Positions 24,795-33,439 of a stretch of DNA of 64,000 nt are shown one piece after another. This DNA is from Magicicada septendecula (taxonomy: Eukaryota > Arthropoda > Insecta > Hemiptera > Cicadidae): positions 50,601,454 through 50,665,453 of the forward strand of contig CM068370.1 in NCBI GenBank assembly GCA_034769895.1, read 5' to 3'. Position numbers and translations under genes: made by a program. A model generated the notes under the pieces. The model was not told where the DNA came from. It worked only from the letters and a program-made list of their open reading frames with translations, and did not search any database. Position 1 is the stretch's first letter; each line of letters starts with the position of its first letter.

Positions 24795-24905
24795 CCTAAG
24801 GCTTTCACAGCTGGTGTCAACATAGTTGGGAACATTATTTGCCAGGCTGTTCGGCTGCAATCTATAGTTTGTGTTGAGGCCATCTTCAGTGTCAGAAACA
24901 ACTGG
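24795..24905 (-). mobile_element. Relic terminus of PLE family Z
   Basis: Resembles the terminus at 26103-26240: AAGGCTTTCACAG, CCAGGCTGTTCGGCTG and CCATCTTCAGTG in the same order. The CTGAAGA core is present on the minus strand, but the GAAAC box is not, so the ribozyme is degenerate. Confidence 0.55.
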
Positions 24906-25659
24906 CGCAGTATCCACCAATTCACGCCAGTGATGAGGTAGAGTTGTCTAAGAAGGCTTACGATCTAAGCTGCAAAGCATCATCAACCAATCAGCATTAA
25001 GTACTATCTGATTGGCTTGGGAGCACAGCATGCCAAATCCTATATTTCATAGGAGGTTTTCTCCCCTTTAATTTATAGCGATGGAACCATGTTTGAATAT
25101 CTCCACGGTGGCTTCCAAACATGGTTCTGTATGTGTTTATCATTTAATAAACATTAAAAATACTAGATTAATTATGCAGTTTACTACTTTCTTTTTTTTT
25201 AGTATAACTAATACTGTTATTTTGGCACACAATTTGTAGCAACATTTTTAATATAACCTAGTGAAGGAGGGTCTACCATCTTCCTGCATACAGTGTATGT
25301 CTATGTACAATTGCAGAAAACTGAATGAGGTTACTTATAAAAATTAATATTATCTAAATAATTGGTTGATTTTAAACCATTCACCTAACTAGAGCACAAA
25401 GACTCTATAGGGACTGGGCAGATGAGTAGCAATAAACATGCCAACAGCTTTTCTGGGTTTTAGTCTTCTTGATCAATGTATAGATGTTTTGACTGACATA
25501 CTTAAGATGACAGGGACGTGTTATAAAAATGCTATCACTACACTACAGAGTATTTCCGTTATGCCTCATTATACTGATTTTATCAGTTTTAGTTTATTAG
25601 TTGAAGGTTGTATGCCGGAGTATCAGGCTATTAATATTAAATACAACTATTTCATTAAC
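24906..25659. other. Gene-free DNA next to PLE relics
   Basis: No gene. A small inverted pair, GAACCATGTTT and AAACATGGTTC, occurs at about 25085-25130. Confidence 0.5.
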
Positions 25660-25761
25660 AACTCGGAACACAAAGTTTTTTATGAGTAAAAACATAAAGT
25701 TTTACCTTACAACCTGAACCAGTTTTTACTTTTAAAAAGCTTCTTCACAGGTTCAGGTTGT

Positions 25762-25804
25762 AACCTCTGAAGAAGCTTTTTAAAAGTGAAAACCGGTTCA
25801 GGTT
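25762..25804 (+). ncRNA. Minimal type I hammerhead ribozyme, PLE-A copy 1
   Basis: Stem I AACCT (25762-25766) with AGGTT (25800-25804); core CTGAAGA (25767-25773); stem II about CTTTT/AAAAG; GAAA at 25788-25791; a short stem III around the self-complementary AACCGGTT; C at the cleavage position (25799). All core positions known to be essential are present. The inverted partner near 25700-25745 is degraded. Confidence 0.78.
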
Positions 25805-25873
25805 GTAAGGTAAAACTTTATTTAATAATATATATAAAACTTTCACGTATGAACTTACTATTCGTTGTCACTT

Positions 25874-25914
25874 TCCCAAACGTTTCGAGGTGATGTTCCT
25901 CTTCTTCAGTGGGA
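25874..25914 (-). ncRNA. Minimal type I hammerhead ribozyme, PLE-B left arm
   Basis: Minus strand: stem I TCCCA with TGGGA; core CTGAAGA (complement of 25903-25909); one extra A; stem II GAGG/CCTC with a 7-nt loop; GAAA; then C-G-T-T before stem I. Stem III is reduced to the self-complementary ACGT, as reported for PLE hammerheads. Confidence 0.78.
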
Positions 25915-26057
25915 GTATACTGAATGTCGATTACAGAATAACCATTACGGAATATAGGTGTGTGTGGTGGGGGTTGATGGTGGGAAGGGATTGGCGCTGA
26001 GGTTCGAATTGTGTGTATGGATCAGTGTATCGAATAGTGTATGTGATTTATAATGTA

Positions 26058-26282
26058 TAGTTAAGTAACGGACACGTCATGGACAACGAAATCCAAGGAC
26101 TATTAATATTGTTCTAAGGCTTTCACGGCCGGTGTAAGTTATATTTGAAGTATCTACCAGGCTGTTTGGCTGTGGTCCATGGTTTGCAATCCAACCAAAC
26201 GTTTCAGCAGCACTGGCTGCCATCTTCAGTGGAATTCGAGTCTACCTAACGCAGGGTGTCATACGTCAGGCCCACAGCACTG
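26058..26282 (+). repeat. 224-bp direct repeat, copy 1 (family Z module)
   Basis: Starts TAGTTAAGTAACGG and ends GGCCCACAGCACTG. It recurs at 26590-26813 with only a handful of differences. It includes the PLE family Z terminus (GGCTTTCACGGCCGGTGT and the hammerhead on the minus strand). Confidence 0.9.
26195..26232 (-). ncRNA. Hammerhead ribozyme motif, PLE-Z copy 1
   Basis: Minus strand: stem I CCA/TGG only, core CTGAAGA, one extra T, stem II GGCAGC/GCTGCT (one G-U pair) with loop CAGT, GAAA, then CGTT. The short stem I makes it weaker than the family A and B motifs. Confidence 0.65.
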
Positions 26283-26390
26283 ATCCATACACACAATTCG
26301 AACCTCAGCGCCAATCCCTTCCCACCATCAACCCCCACCACACACACCTATATTCCGTAATGGTTATTCTGTAATCGACATTCAGTATAC

Positions 26391-26431
26391 TCCCACTGAA
26401 GAAGAGGAACATCACCTCGAAACGTTTGGGA
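26391..26431 (+). ncRNA. Minimal type I hammerhead ribozyme, PLE-B right arm
   Basis: Stem I TCCCA (26391-26395) with TGGGA (26427-26431); core CTGAAGA (26396-26402); stem II GAGG/CCTC; GAAA at 26419-26422; cleavage would follow T26426. Identical in core to the left-arm copy, on the other strand. Confidence 0.78.
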
Positions 26432-26589
26432 AAGTGACAACGAATAGTAAGTTCATACGTGAAAGTTTTATATATATTATTAAATTAATAAGTGAACGAA
26501 GAGGATGAATCAACAAGATAATTATAAAACTTTATGTTTGTACTCATAAAAAACTTTGTGTTCCGAGTCGTTAATGAAATAGTTGTATT

Positions 26590-26890
26590 TAGTTAAGTAA
26601 CGGACACGTCATGGACAACGAAATCCAAGGACTATTAATATTGTTCTAAGGCTTCACGGCCGATGTAAGTTATATTTGAAGTATCTACCAGGCTGTTTGG
26701 CTGTGGTCCATGGTTTGCAATCCAACCAAACGTTTCAGCAGCACTGGCTGCCATCTTCAGTGGAATTCGAGTCTACCTAACGCGGGGTGTCATACGTCAG
26801 GCCCACAGTACTGTGGTAAACGTTTGGTTGCATTGTAAACCATGGACCACGGTCAAACAACCCAGTAGATACTTCAAATATTAGGCTATT
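26590..26890. mobile_element. PLE family Z terminus with partial inverted partner
   Basis: Second copy of the 224-bp module (26590-26813), followed at 26816-26880 by an inverted, diverged copy (GTAAACGTTTGG, CCATGGACCACGG, ATACTTCAAATATTA). A more degraded hammerhead-like stretch follows at about 26890-26955 on the minus strand. Confidence 0.7.
26726..26763 (-). ncRNA. Hammerhead ribozyme motif, PLE-Z copy 2
   Basis: The same motif as 26195-26232 with the same CTGAAGA, GGCAGC/GCTGCT stem and GAAAC box. Confidence 0.65.
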
Positions 26891-26959
26891 AGTTTGGTTA
26901 TTGAAACCAAATGTTTCGGCCTCACCAACAGATGCCATCTTAATTTTCAGTGGCAAAAA

Positions 26960-27659
26960 ATAACATGTGGCAGATGTTCACCTAAATACCATGGTAGTGG
27001 GTTTGCCTCAGTACTACTGAGGTCCCTGTTTACTTATATTTATGTCTTCAAATTCAAAAAACATAAGAAGATTCAGAAGCAGAAAAAACCACTGAAAGAC
27101 CTGCATTTTGATTTAATTATTATAATTATCTGAATATAGGAATAAAATAGTTGACTAATACCAATATGTAGGTTGTGCACTACCCTAGTTTAGAATTCTC
27201 ATTCTCAGCATAGCATTGTACAGTGATCAACAAATACTGAAGTCAATAAACTGTGCCAACAAACCAAGAGGTTAGTTTTGGAAGGTTCCCAGTACTCGGG
27301 GAGGAAGGCGACAAAACTTACACAGATGTTACAAAATGTAAAGAGTAAAATGTTTGATAACTTCCGTTCTAGACAATCCCATCAATATCAATTGATAAAG
27401 CTGGTAAAGAAATAGACTTATCAAAATGCTAACAGAATTCTGAACCAAATACAAGAGAGCAAAATGTTCCTGGACGTGTTTCTGATCTCAGCACCTAAGT
27501 AAATGTTTGTAACGTTCAGAGGTTATAGTACCCATTTTACTATACTGTACATTCTGAAAATGCAATTAATGAGGCAGTGCAATAATTACAAATAATTACA
27601 GAAAATAGTATAAAGCAATTAAATTCTCGGATTTCGTTGTCCATGATGTGTCCGTCACT
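26960..27659. other. Gene-free intergenic DNA
   Basis: No gene. The last 40 bp (TTTCGTTGTCCATGATGTG) are the inverse of the sequence flanking PLE-A at 26600-26640. Confidence 0.5.
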
Positions 27660-27738
27660 TAAGTAAATATAATTACTTCACTATCGACTCAGAACACAAA
27701 GTTTTTTATAGGTGAAAACGTAAAAGTTTCACATTATA

Positions 27739-27781
27739 GCCTTAACCGGTTTTCGCTTTTAAAAAGCTTCTTCGGAGGCTG
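27739..27781 (-). ncRNA. Hammerhead relic, left arm of the 27.7-kb fold-back
   Basis: Minus strand: stem I AGCCT/AGGCT, stem II GCTTT/AAAGC-type, GAAA and stem III AACCGGTT are all kept, but the core reads CCGAAGA (U4 is C), which should abolish cleavage. Confidence 0.65.
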
Positions 27782-27981
27782 CCGTTGGGTGCACTGTCCA
27801 TCTTGTAGTTGGCGACTGTATCGACTTTTCAAAGATCGATGTTGTGTGTGTGGGGTGTGAGCTTTATTGCACACGCAAATCACACGCATTATTCGAACAT
27901 ATCACATCCCACACACACAACATCGATCTTTCAAAAGTCGATACAGTCGCCAACAACAAGACAGACAGTGCACCCAATGGC

Positions 27982-28024
27982 AGCCTCTGAAGAAGCTTTT
28001 TTAAAGCGAAAACTGGTTAAGGCT
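27982..28024 (+). ncRNA. Minimal type I hammerhead ribozyme, 27.7-kb fold-back right arm
   Basis: Stem I AGCCT (27982-27986) with AGGCT (28020-28024); core CTGAAGA (27987-27993); extra A; stem II GCTTT/AAAGC with a TTT loop; GAAA (28008-28011); stem III within AACTGGTT; A at the cleavage position (28019). Core complete. Confidence 0.8.
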
Positions 28025-28105
28025 ATAAGGTAAAACTTTTACGTTTTCACCTATAAAAAACTTTATGTTCCAAGTCGGTAGTGAAGTAATTATATTTAGT
28101 AAAGC

Positions 28106-28827
28106 AATTAATGTAATATTTTCAAAATAAGTTTTAAGGATTAAATCTTTGCGCGTGCGCACACACGCACACAGAGAAAAGGAAAAAAATATAAAGACTA
28201 AAGTAAATAAAATATAAATTAAAGGCAGCCTCTGGTAGACAATTAAATTAAGTAAATAAACAGTAATTTGATATAGAATCTTGAAAAGATAACTGACTAA
28301 TATTTCTTTTTCATCTGTTGATACACTAGCATCCATTACATCTGAGGATCCTCCAGAAAATTGAATTTGCAGAACTAATAATAAAATTACAGTTCCCTGC
28401 GGCTTTTGTAACGCCATAATGCTGTACACTAATTGAAACGTGAAACCCTGTAACATGGATAAGTACAGGAATTAAAAAATATCATTAGAAACACATCCAG
28501 TACAAAAGTTTGACTACTACTAATCTATTCATACAATATATACTATTTCAGATGTTAAACATATCAATCTGACTTACCCTAATGCTTTCTTTATGCTTCC
28601 ACCACCAGACTTCACTATTTGTAATAAATGCATCACTGTATACAAACAATAGTGTTTGTATAATCTATGTCACTATGCACAGGAATTTCTGTCTTTCATT
28701 AAAGTTATGTGATAGTATCAAATGTTTGTATAATTTTTAAATAATAATAATAGCTCCTTTTTGTATCATCAAAATAATGTATGAAAGAGAGAGTAGACTA
28801 TCTAAATAAATATCACTATAATATTGA
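28106..28827. other. Gene-free intergenic DNA
   Basis: No supported gene; a short GCGCAC-type repeat near 28150. Confidence 0.5.
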
Positions 28828-28878
28828 CGACTCGGAACACAAAGTTTTTTATAAGTAAAAACGTAAAGTTTTACCTTA

Positions 28879-28923
28879 CAGCCTAAACCGGCTTTCACCT
28901 ATAGAAGGCTTCATCAGAGGCTG
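28879..28923 (-). ncRNA. Minimal type I hammerhead ribozyme, PLE-A3 left arm
   Basis: Minus strand: stem I CAGCCT/AGGCTG (6 bp), core CTGATGA (complement of 28911-28917), extra A, stem II GCCT/AGGT with a 5-nt loop, GAAA, GCCGGT, U16.1, U at the cleavage position. Stem I differs from the right-arm copy (CAACCT/AGGTTG) by a compensated pair. Confidence 0.83.
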
Positions 28924-29925
28924 TCGTTAGTAGCGCTGCTCGTCTTGTTGTTGGCGACGAGAAAGTGTTTCGAAAGATTGAAGCTGTGTGTGTGTGGTGA
29001 GATGTGTTCGAATAATGCGTGAGATTTGAATTGTGTCTGTTCGTTTAGGATGTCGTTTTTATTTGTTTTTGTGTGTTTGTATATTTCTAATTGTTCTAGA
29101 GTGTCTAGTTTTCGGCCTTTTGTGTGTACGTGTAGTATGTTCATGTTATTGTCGATGTTTTTATATGTGTGGTTTGCTTCAATGAGGTGGTTTGCGAAGG
29201 TAGATTCTGTAGTGGTGTGGAGTGCTTTTGTGTGTTCAATGTATCTCTGTTTGAAGCTACGTCCTGTCTGGCCTATGTAGAATTTACTGCAATTTGAACA
29301 ATTTAGTTTATATACACCGGGTAGATAGAATTTGTTTTGTGCTTTGGGCATGCGTTTTGATAGTGTGTGTTCTGTTTTGTTAGTAGTTTTGTAAGCGATT
29401 CTGTATCCTGCTTTTTTGAATTTGTGGGCAATTTTTTCTGTTTGTTTGTTGATGTATGTTAGTGTTATGAATTTGTTGTTTTCTGTCTTTGTCTGTTGTT
29501 TTTGTGTTTTGTGTAGGAGTTTACTGACTATTGTTCTGTCATAACCGTTAGATTCTGCTAGACATTTTATCGTGTTTAGTTCGTCTTTGTAGTCTATTTC
29601 ATCTAAGGGGATGTTGTTAAGTCTATGTATCATGGTTCTAAAAGCAGCTAGTTTGTGTTGTATTGGGTGATTGGAGGTGTTGTGTATTAGTGTGTCAGTT
29701 GTAGTTGGTTTTCTGTATATACTGAATTTGTGCCTGTGTTCTAGTTTTGTGATGGAGAGGTCTAAGAAGTTTATGGTATTGTTGTGTTCGTATTCGGCAG
29801 TGAAGGTTATGTTTTTATGTATTTTGTTTATGTGCGTTAGTAACTGTTCACATTGTCTTTTGTTTCCCCTGTATAGTATTAGAATGTCATCAACGTATCT
29901 GTGCCAATATAGTATTTTATGTGAG
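28914..29925 (-). CDS. PLE protein fragment: RT C-terminus, linker and GIY-YIG endonuclease
   Basis: The open minus-strand frame begins near 29925, with RT motif WHRYVDDILILYRGN, then INFLDLSITKLEH and FSIYRKPTTTDTLIH, HKLAAFR (RT thumb side). The internal ATG at 29633 starts MIHRLNNIPL. Next come a basic linker and the nuclease: GVYKLNCSNCSKFYIGQTGR, SFKQRYIEH, FANHLIEANH. The Cys pair inside the GIY-YIG loop is a feature of PLE nucleases. About 337 residues remain; a full PLE protein is typically two to three times longer. The nuclease would cut target DNA while the RT copies the RNA. The remaining frame has no stop, implying a recent rearrangement, but the N-terminal RT is gone. Confidence 0.92.
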
Positions 29926-30031
29926 ACAAATCACACGCATTATTCGAACATATCTCACCCCACACACACAACATCGATCTTTCGAAATTCGATTCCGTCG
30001 CCCACAACAGGACGGACAGTGCTACCAGCGG

Positions 30032-30076
30032 CAACCTCTGAAGAAGCCTTTTAAAGGTGAAAACTGGTTCAGGTTG
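30032..30076 (+). ncRNA. Minimal type I hammerhead ribozyme, PLE-A3 right arm
   Basis: Stem I CAACCT (30032-30037) with AGGTTG (30071-30076); core CTGAAGA (30038-30044); extra A; stem II GCCTT/AAGGT; GAAA (30059-30062); stem III within AACTGGTT; C at the cleavage position (30070). Every essential core position is kept. Confidence 0.85.
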
Positions 30077-30125
30077 TAAGGTAAAACTTTATGTTTTTAC
30101 TTATAAAAAACTTTGTGTTCCGAGT

Positions 30126-30314
30126 CGTTAATATAATAGTTGTATTTAGCTAAATAAGCTGTTTGGCATACAAGAAAGGTCAGTACTACGCTTCACCCAC
30201 CCACTATTACCCTCCAGAAATACCTGAATCAGCCTTTGGGGCTTGGAATACCTTGATTTTTTGGTGCATTGAACAAGGAACATGTTTAGTAGTTAAGTGC
30301 TACACCTACTAGGA
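30126..30314. other. Gene-free intergenic DNA
   Basis: Nothing recognised between the PLE arm and the hAT element. Confidence 0.5.
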
Positions 30315-31027
30315 GAACTATACAGAGGCGTAGCTAGGGGGGCCAAGGGAGCAGCCGCCCCGGGTGGCATAGCCCAGGAGGGCGGCAAAGTGATTATAGA
30401 TTTGAAAAAATTGTTTTCAGTTTATAAAACTACAAACAACTTGTTTCTTTGATATGCCTATTCCTTTCATAAAGGAAGCATAACATATTTAATATTTTTT
30501 GCTTGACTTTGTAGTGAGTTGTTGTGCTGGAAAGATGATAATCTTAATTGGTATTCATATATAGATGAATATATTATTTGCAAAAGTATAAAAAAAGTTA
30601 CGTGGGCTATGTATGTGCAGTTATTCCCGGTTCGACACAGCTGATGTGTTGATTATCAGTTGCTGATGAGTATCTTGAGTGTGCGGTTTGTTTTTGGTTT
30701 GTGCGTCTTGTGGGTAGAGCTCTATAGGAATAGGTATTCGCACCCGCCATCTTTGCTCCGAGACTTTTAAATGTAATGTGGCGGTAGCAATGTAAGCACG
30801 CTGTGCGTTGCATTATTTAATGTAAATTATGTATGTAAATATTAATATTTTTACATATCAGGGTTATAACCTTAGTGTACTAATTTTATTTATGTATTAC
30901 ACACGAATATGTATAATAATCATCTCATCTTGTCAGTGAAAACAAGGTTATAAATACTGGTGTTAGAGATATTATTAATGTTATATAGTATGTTTTGCAG
31001 ATTGTTGTACTACATCACATAATCATA

Positions 31028-31406
31028 ATGACTGGTTGTTGTGCTGTAAATTGCAAAAATCGAACAGAAACTAAGTTTAGAACATTCAAATTTCCGGCAG
31101 ACCCTATTCGATGTGCAAAATGGATTCAAAATATGAGACGAGACAAATTTATACTAAGCAAGGGAATGCGTCTGTGTGAGGTAAATTTAATGGTTGTTCC
31201 TTAAAAGTTTGTGAATGTTAATCATAACGACTAAAAATGTAATACACCTTTGCATTTTTAGGTTCATTTTGAAAGTTCACAGTTTGAACAGGCACGAGTA
31301 GATGGTTGGAAAAAACTGAAGCCTAATGCCATACGTACCGACTTTGTTTGACGTACCAAATCCACCTCCTAGGATCGGCCCAGTTCCACGCAGATCACTG
31401 TACAAG
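31028..31406 (+). pseudogene. THAP zinc-finger domain, two exons
   Basis: Starts MTGCCAVNCKNRTETKFRTF, followed by FPADPIRCAKWIQNMRRDKF. A GT-AG intron (31181-31261) splits it so that exon 1 ends at RLCE and exon 2 begins VHFESSQFEQAR. The result is the C2CH pattern (Cys pair, Trp, Cys-x2-His-Phe) of THAP DNA-binding domains. Exon 2 continues GWKKLKPNAI, then a frame change separates PTLFDVPNPP and IGPVPRRSLYK, ending at a GT donor near 31407. THAP domains bind transposon ends in P elements and are recurrently attached to transposases. Here it precedes a hAT transposase within the same element, so it may be that transposase's N-terminal DNA-binding domain, or a passenger. Confidence 0.8.
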
Positions 31407-31789
31407 GTGGTTTATTTTTTTAATCCATTAATTATAAATATAATGTTATAACTAAAGCCCGGATTCACGTGCAATTGCATCTTTTTTTTTGCTAGTTCGT
31501 AAACGGCCAGTGACAAGTTATTTATCCGAATCGGGACGTGTAGGTCATTTTAACATACATTTTATTTTGCACAAAATTGCACGTTTTGGGGGTTACTGCA
31601 TAAAATTGCACATTCTGTAGTTTTAATGCACAAAATTGCACATTTACCTGTTTTTCGAAAATCAGCTGCGCGATAGCCAAGCGCAAAACATACACGCAGA
31701 TCGTAAACAAAGTCGAGATCAAAATCAGCACGAAGAAATTCTAGTCCAGTAAGCGTAGCTTTTGACATAACAAAATTTTGACTGTCGAT

Positions 31790-32210
31790 GGAATTTCACG
31801 AAATTTGATATGTATATGCACTCTAGAACAAAGTTAAACTGTACGCTTTTTATTTGGGGGTGAGAACCACCCCTTTTTCAAGGGTGATTGATAAAAAAAA
31901 AATTAACCCCAGGATCCAATAGAGAATCAAATTCTAAGCAAAAAAGTCAGTACACAACTGTTTTTAAAAATGCGTTGTTTTCGAGTTATTCCAAATCAAC
32001 ATTTTCGATTTTTACCCCCAAAAAACAGGATTTTAGCGTAATTTTTAGCGAATAACTAAAAAACGTTTGAGTTTATAGTGAAAATGAATAGGACCAAAAT
32101 TATTCTATATGAAATAACAAACAAAATGCGTTTTGGCCGGGTTTTAATCCACGAGTTGTTTTCAAGATATGGCCGTGAGAAGTTGTAACTTGCAAATTTT
32201 TTGCCTGTAC
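31790..32210 (+). repeat. Block related to the interior of the 9772-11749 element
   Basis: Shares, in order, ACCACCC-type runs, ACCCCAGGA, ATAGA(G/A)AATCA, ATTCTAAG and AAATGCGTTGTTTT with 9900-10060. Its own ends are not defined. Confidence 0.6.
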
Positions 32211-33081
32211 TAACAAAGTTTAACCCTTCCTACTAACCGAGAAAAATACTTTTGACTATAAAATATCTAGTGCAATGAAAAATACATTATTGTTAATTTT
32301 AATAAAATGTTAAGCTAAACTTTTTATTATTAATTTTAACTAAATGTTAAGCAAAAAACCTGAATATAAACTTAATAGTAAGTAAGTTAAAAATGTAAAT
32401 TCGTGTTTATTAAAAATAGTTTTAGTAACTTTATTTGGACTTTTGGACAAACGAAGTTTAGTAAACATTAATTCAACAGCCATCTATTATAAACAGGAAT
32501 AAAAGTAAAATCTGAGAATATATACATAACAAAGTGTAAGTGGTAACGATTGGTATTTGTTGTTTTTTAGACAAAATTATTCTCCTCTTACTATGGTCTG
32601 AATCAGTAAGTTTTAAAATGAAAACTATTATTTCCATATTTTTAAGGACGTGGCACATAATTTCACACTTTGAAATTATATTTTTGGCACGAAAAATTAT
32701 AATAGTTTATGTAATATCGAAAACAAACTTATACTGTGTCCCATGTATACACAAGCGGCACCATAATATTATGTCAGTCTCGGAACAAAGATGGCGAGTG
32801 CGAATACTCCCTTTTATAGATCCTTATTGTGGGTATATCTATAATACTTCACGTGTATGTCATCATACTAATACTATTATTGAAAATCGATTTTTTTTTA
32901 ATTGTATTTGAAGCTGATATGAAACAAAGTAAACTCAGTGATGCCCAGGTTCAGAAGAGAAGCGAAGAAAAATTAAGAACTACAAGTTCCAAATAGTTTA
33001 TGAAGTCTTTTATTAAAGGAAAATCGAACTCTTGAGTGTCAAAAAATTACAATTAACAAGGAATCAACTTGCGATCATTAA

Positions 33082-33378
33082 ATGGATGTTGTTAGCGATG
33101 AAGCTGTTGATAAATACAATAAAGTTAACGACGTGAATACTTTAAACTGTGAAAGTGTCAAAGTACAGTTACAAGATTCACTTGGTTCTAGTACCACAGA
33201 TGATGTTGCATCGTGCAGTCTTGAAATTACAGGTGAGGAAGGACAGAACATTACTAGCAACAATGTAGACCTTGTTCCCGGTGCTGCTCTGCAAGATATG
33301 AGAGCTTGGCGAAGCAAGATATCTCAATCCTTCCGAGATATAAATGGTGAATACAGGAACATGTCAGTTGCAGAATAA
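33082..33378 (+). pseudogene. N-terminal spacer of the hAT transposase (probable)
   Basis: A 98-residue open stretch (MDVVSDEAVDKYNKV...) between the THAP exons and the zinc finger, acidic and without a known domain. It may be a middle exon of the same transposase. Weak by itself; supported by position inside the element. Confidence 0.35.
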
Positions 33379-33439
33379 GGACAGCCATTTTACTGAAGAT
33401 GAAGCTAGGACGATCCTTAAACAATTATTGGTTTGATAA

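Larger units (their letters stand above)
25822..26524. mobile_element. PLE family B fold-back inserted in PLE-A
   Basis: Bounded by an 11-bp direct repeat, TAAAACTTTAT (25811-25821 and 26525-26535). Inverted arms run from about 25822 to 26025 and from 26280 to 26524. They share, among others, GAACCTCAGCGCCAATCCC and its inverse, and both carry a hammerhead. The loop (26026-26279) holds family Z sequence. A diverged copy of the B tail (GAAGAGGATG, CAACAAGATAATTATAA) lies at 35880-35925 inside the hAT element. Confidence 0.82.
25660..26590. mobile_element. PLE family A fold-back, interrupted by a family B fold-back
   Basis: Left arm: from CGGAACACAAAGTTTTTTAT near 25663. Right arm: from about 25760, ending with the inverse of that motif near 26545-26570. 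The centre has no coding sequence. The right arm is split at 25822-26524 by another element. The two arms are the terminal sequences of the PLE seen at 28828-30125, placed head to head. Confidence 0.78.
27660..28105. mobile_element. Coding-free PLE-A fold-back carrying two hammerheads
   Basis: About 445 bp. The left arm runs from TAAATATAATTACTTCACTA near 27663 to about 27850, and the right arm, inverted, from about 27895 to 28103, with only ~45 bp between them. The outer parts match the termini of the PLE at 28828-30125 (ACACAAAGTTTTTTATA, CACGCATTATTCGAACATATC). No RT or GIY-YIG sequence remains. Confidence 0.87.
28828..30125 (-). mobile_element. Penelope-like element PLE-A3 with inverted termini
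   Basis: Inverted arms of about 210 bp (28828-29040 and 29925-30125) flank a minus-strand ORF for the end of RT plus a GIY-YIG nuclease. Both arms contain a hammerhead, on opposite strands. Most of the RT is missing: the right arm abuts the coding sequence just before the YVDD block. Inverted terminal arms are a known PLE arrangement. Confidence 0.9.
30715..32830. repeat. Inverted repeat pair (about 80 bp each) inside the hAT element
   Basis: 30715-30800 and 32745-32830 align in inverted orientation, with TATTCGCAC(C/T)CGCCATCTTTG as the best block. They enclose the THAP exons and the 31.8-kb block. Either a nested fold-back element or a duplicated promoter segment. Confidence 0.55.

Noticed and set aside
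28001-28456. Minus-strand 151-codon frame with hydrophobic segments
   Set aside because: It overlaps the PLE fold-back and low-complexity sequence. No homology is recognisable and composition explains the hydrophobicity.
29671-30054. Plus-strand 127-codon frame
   Set aside because: Antisense to the PLE RT, whose minus-strand reading shows YVDD and other conserved blocks.
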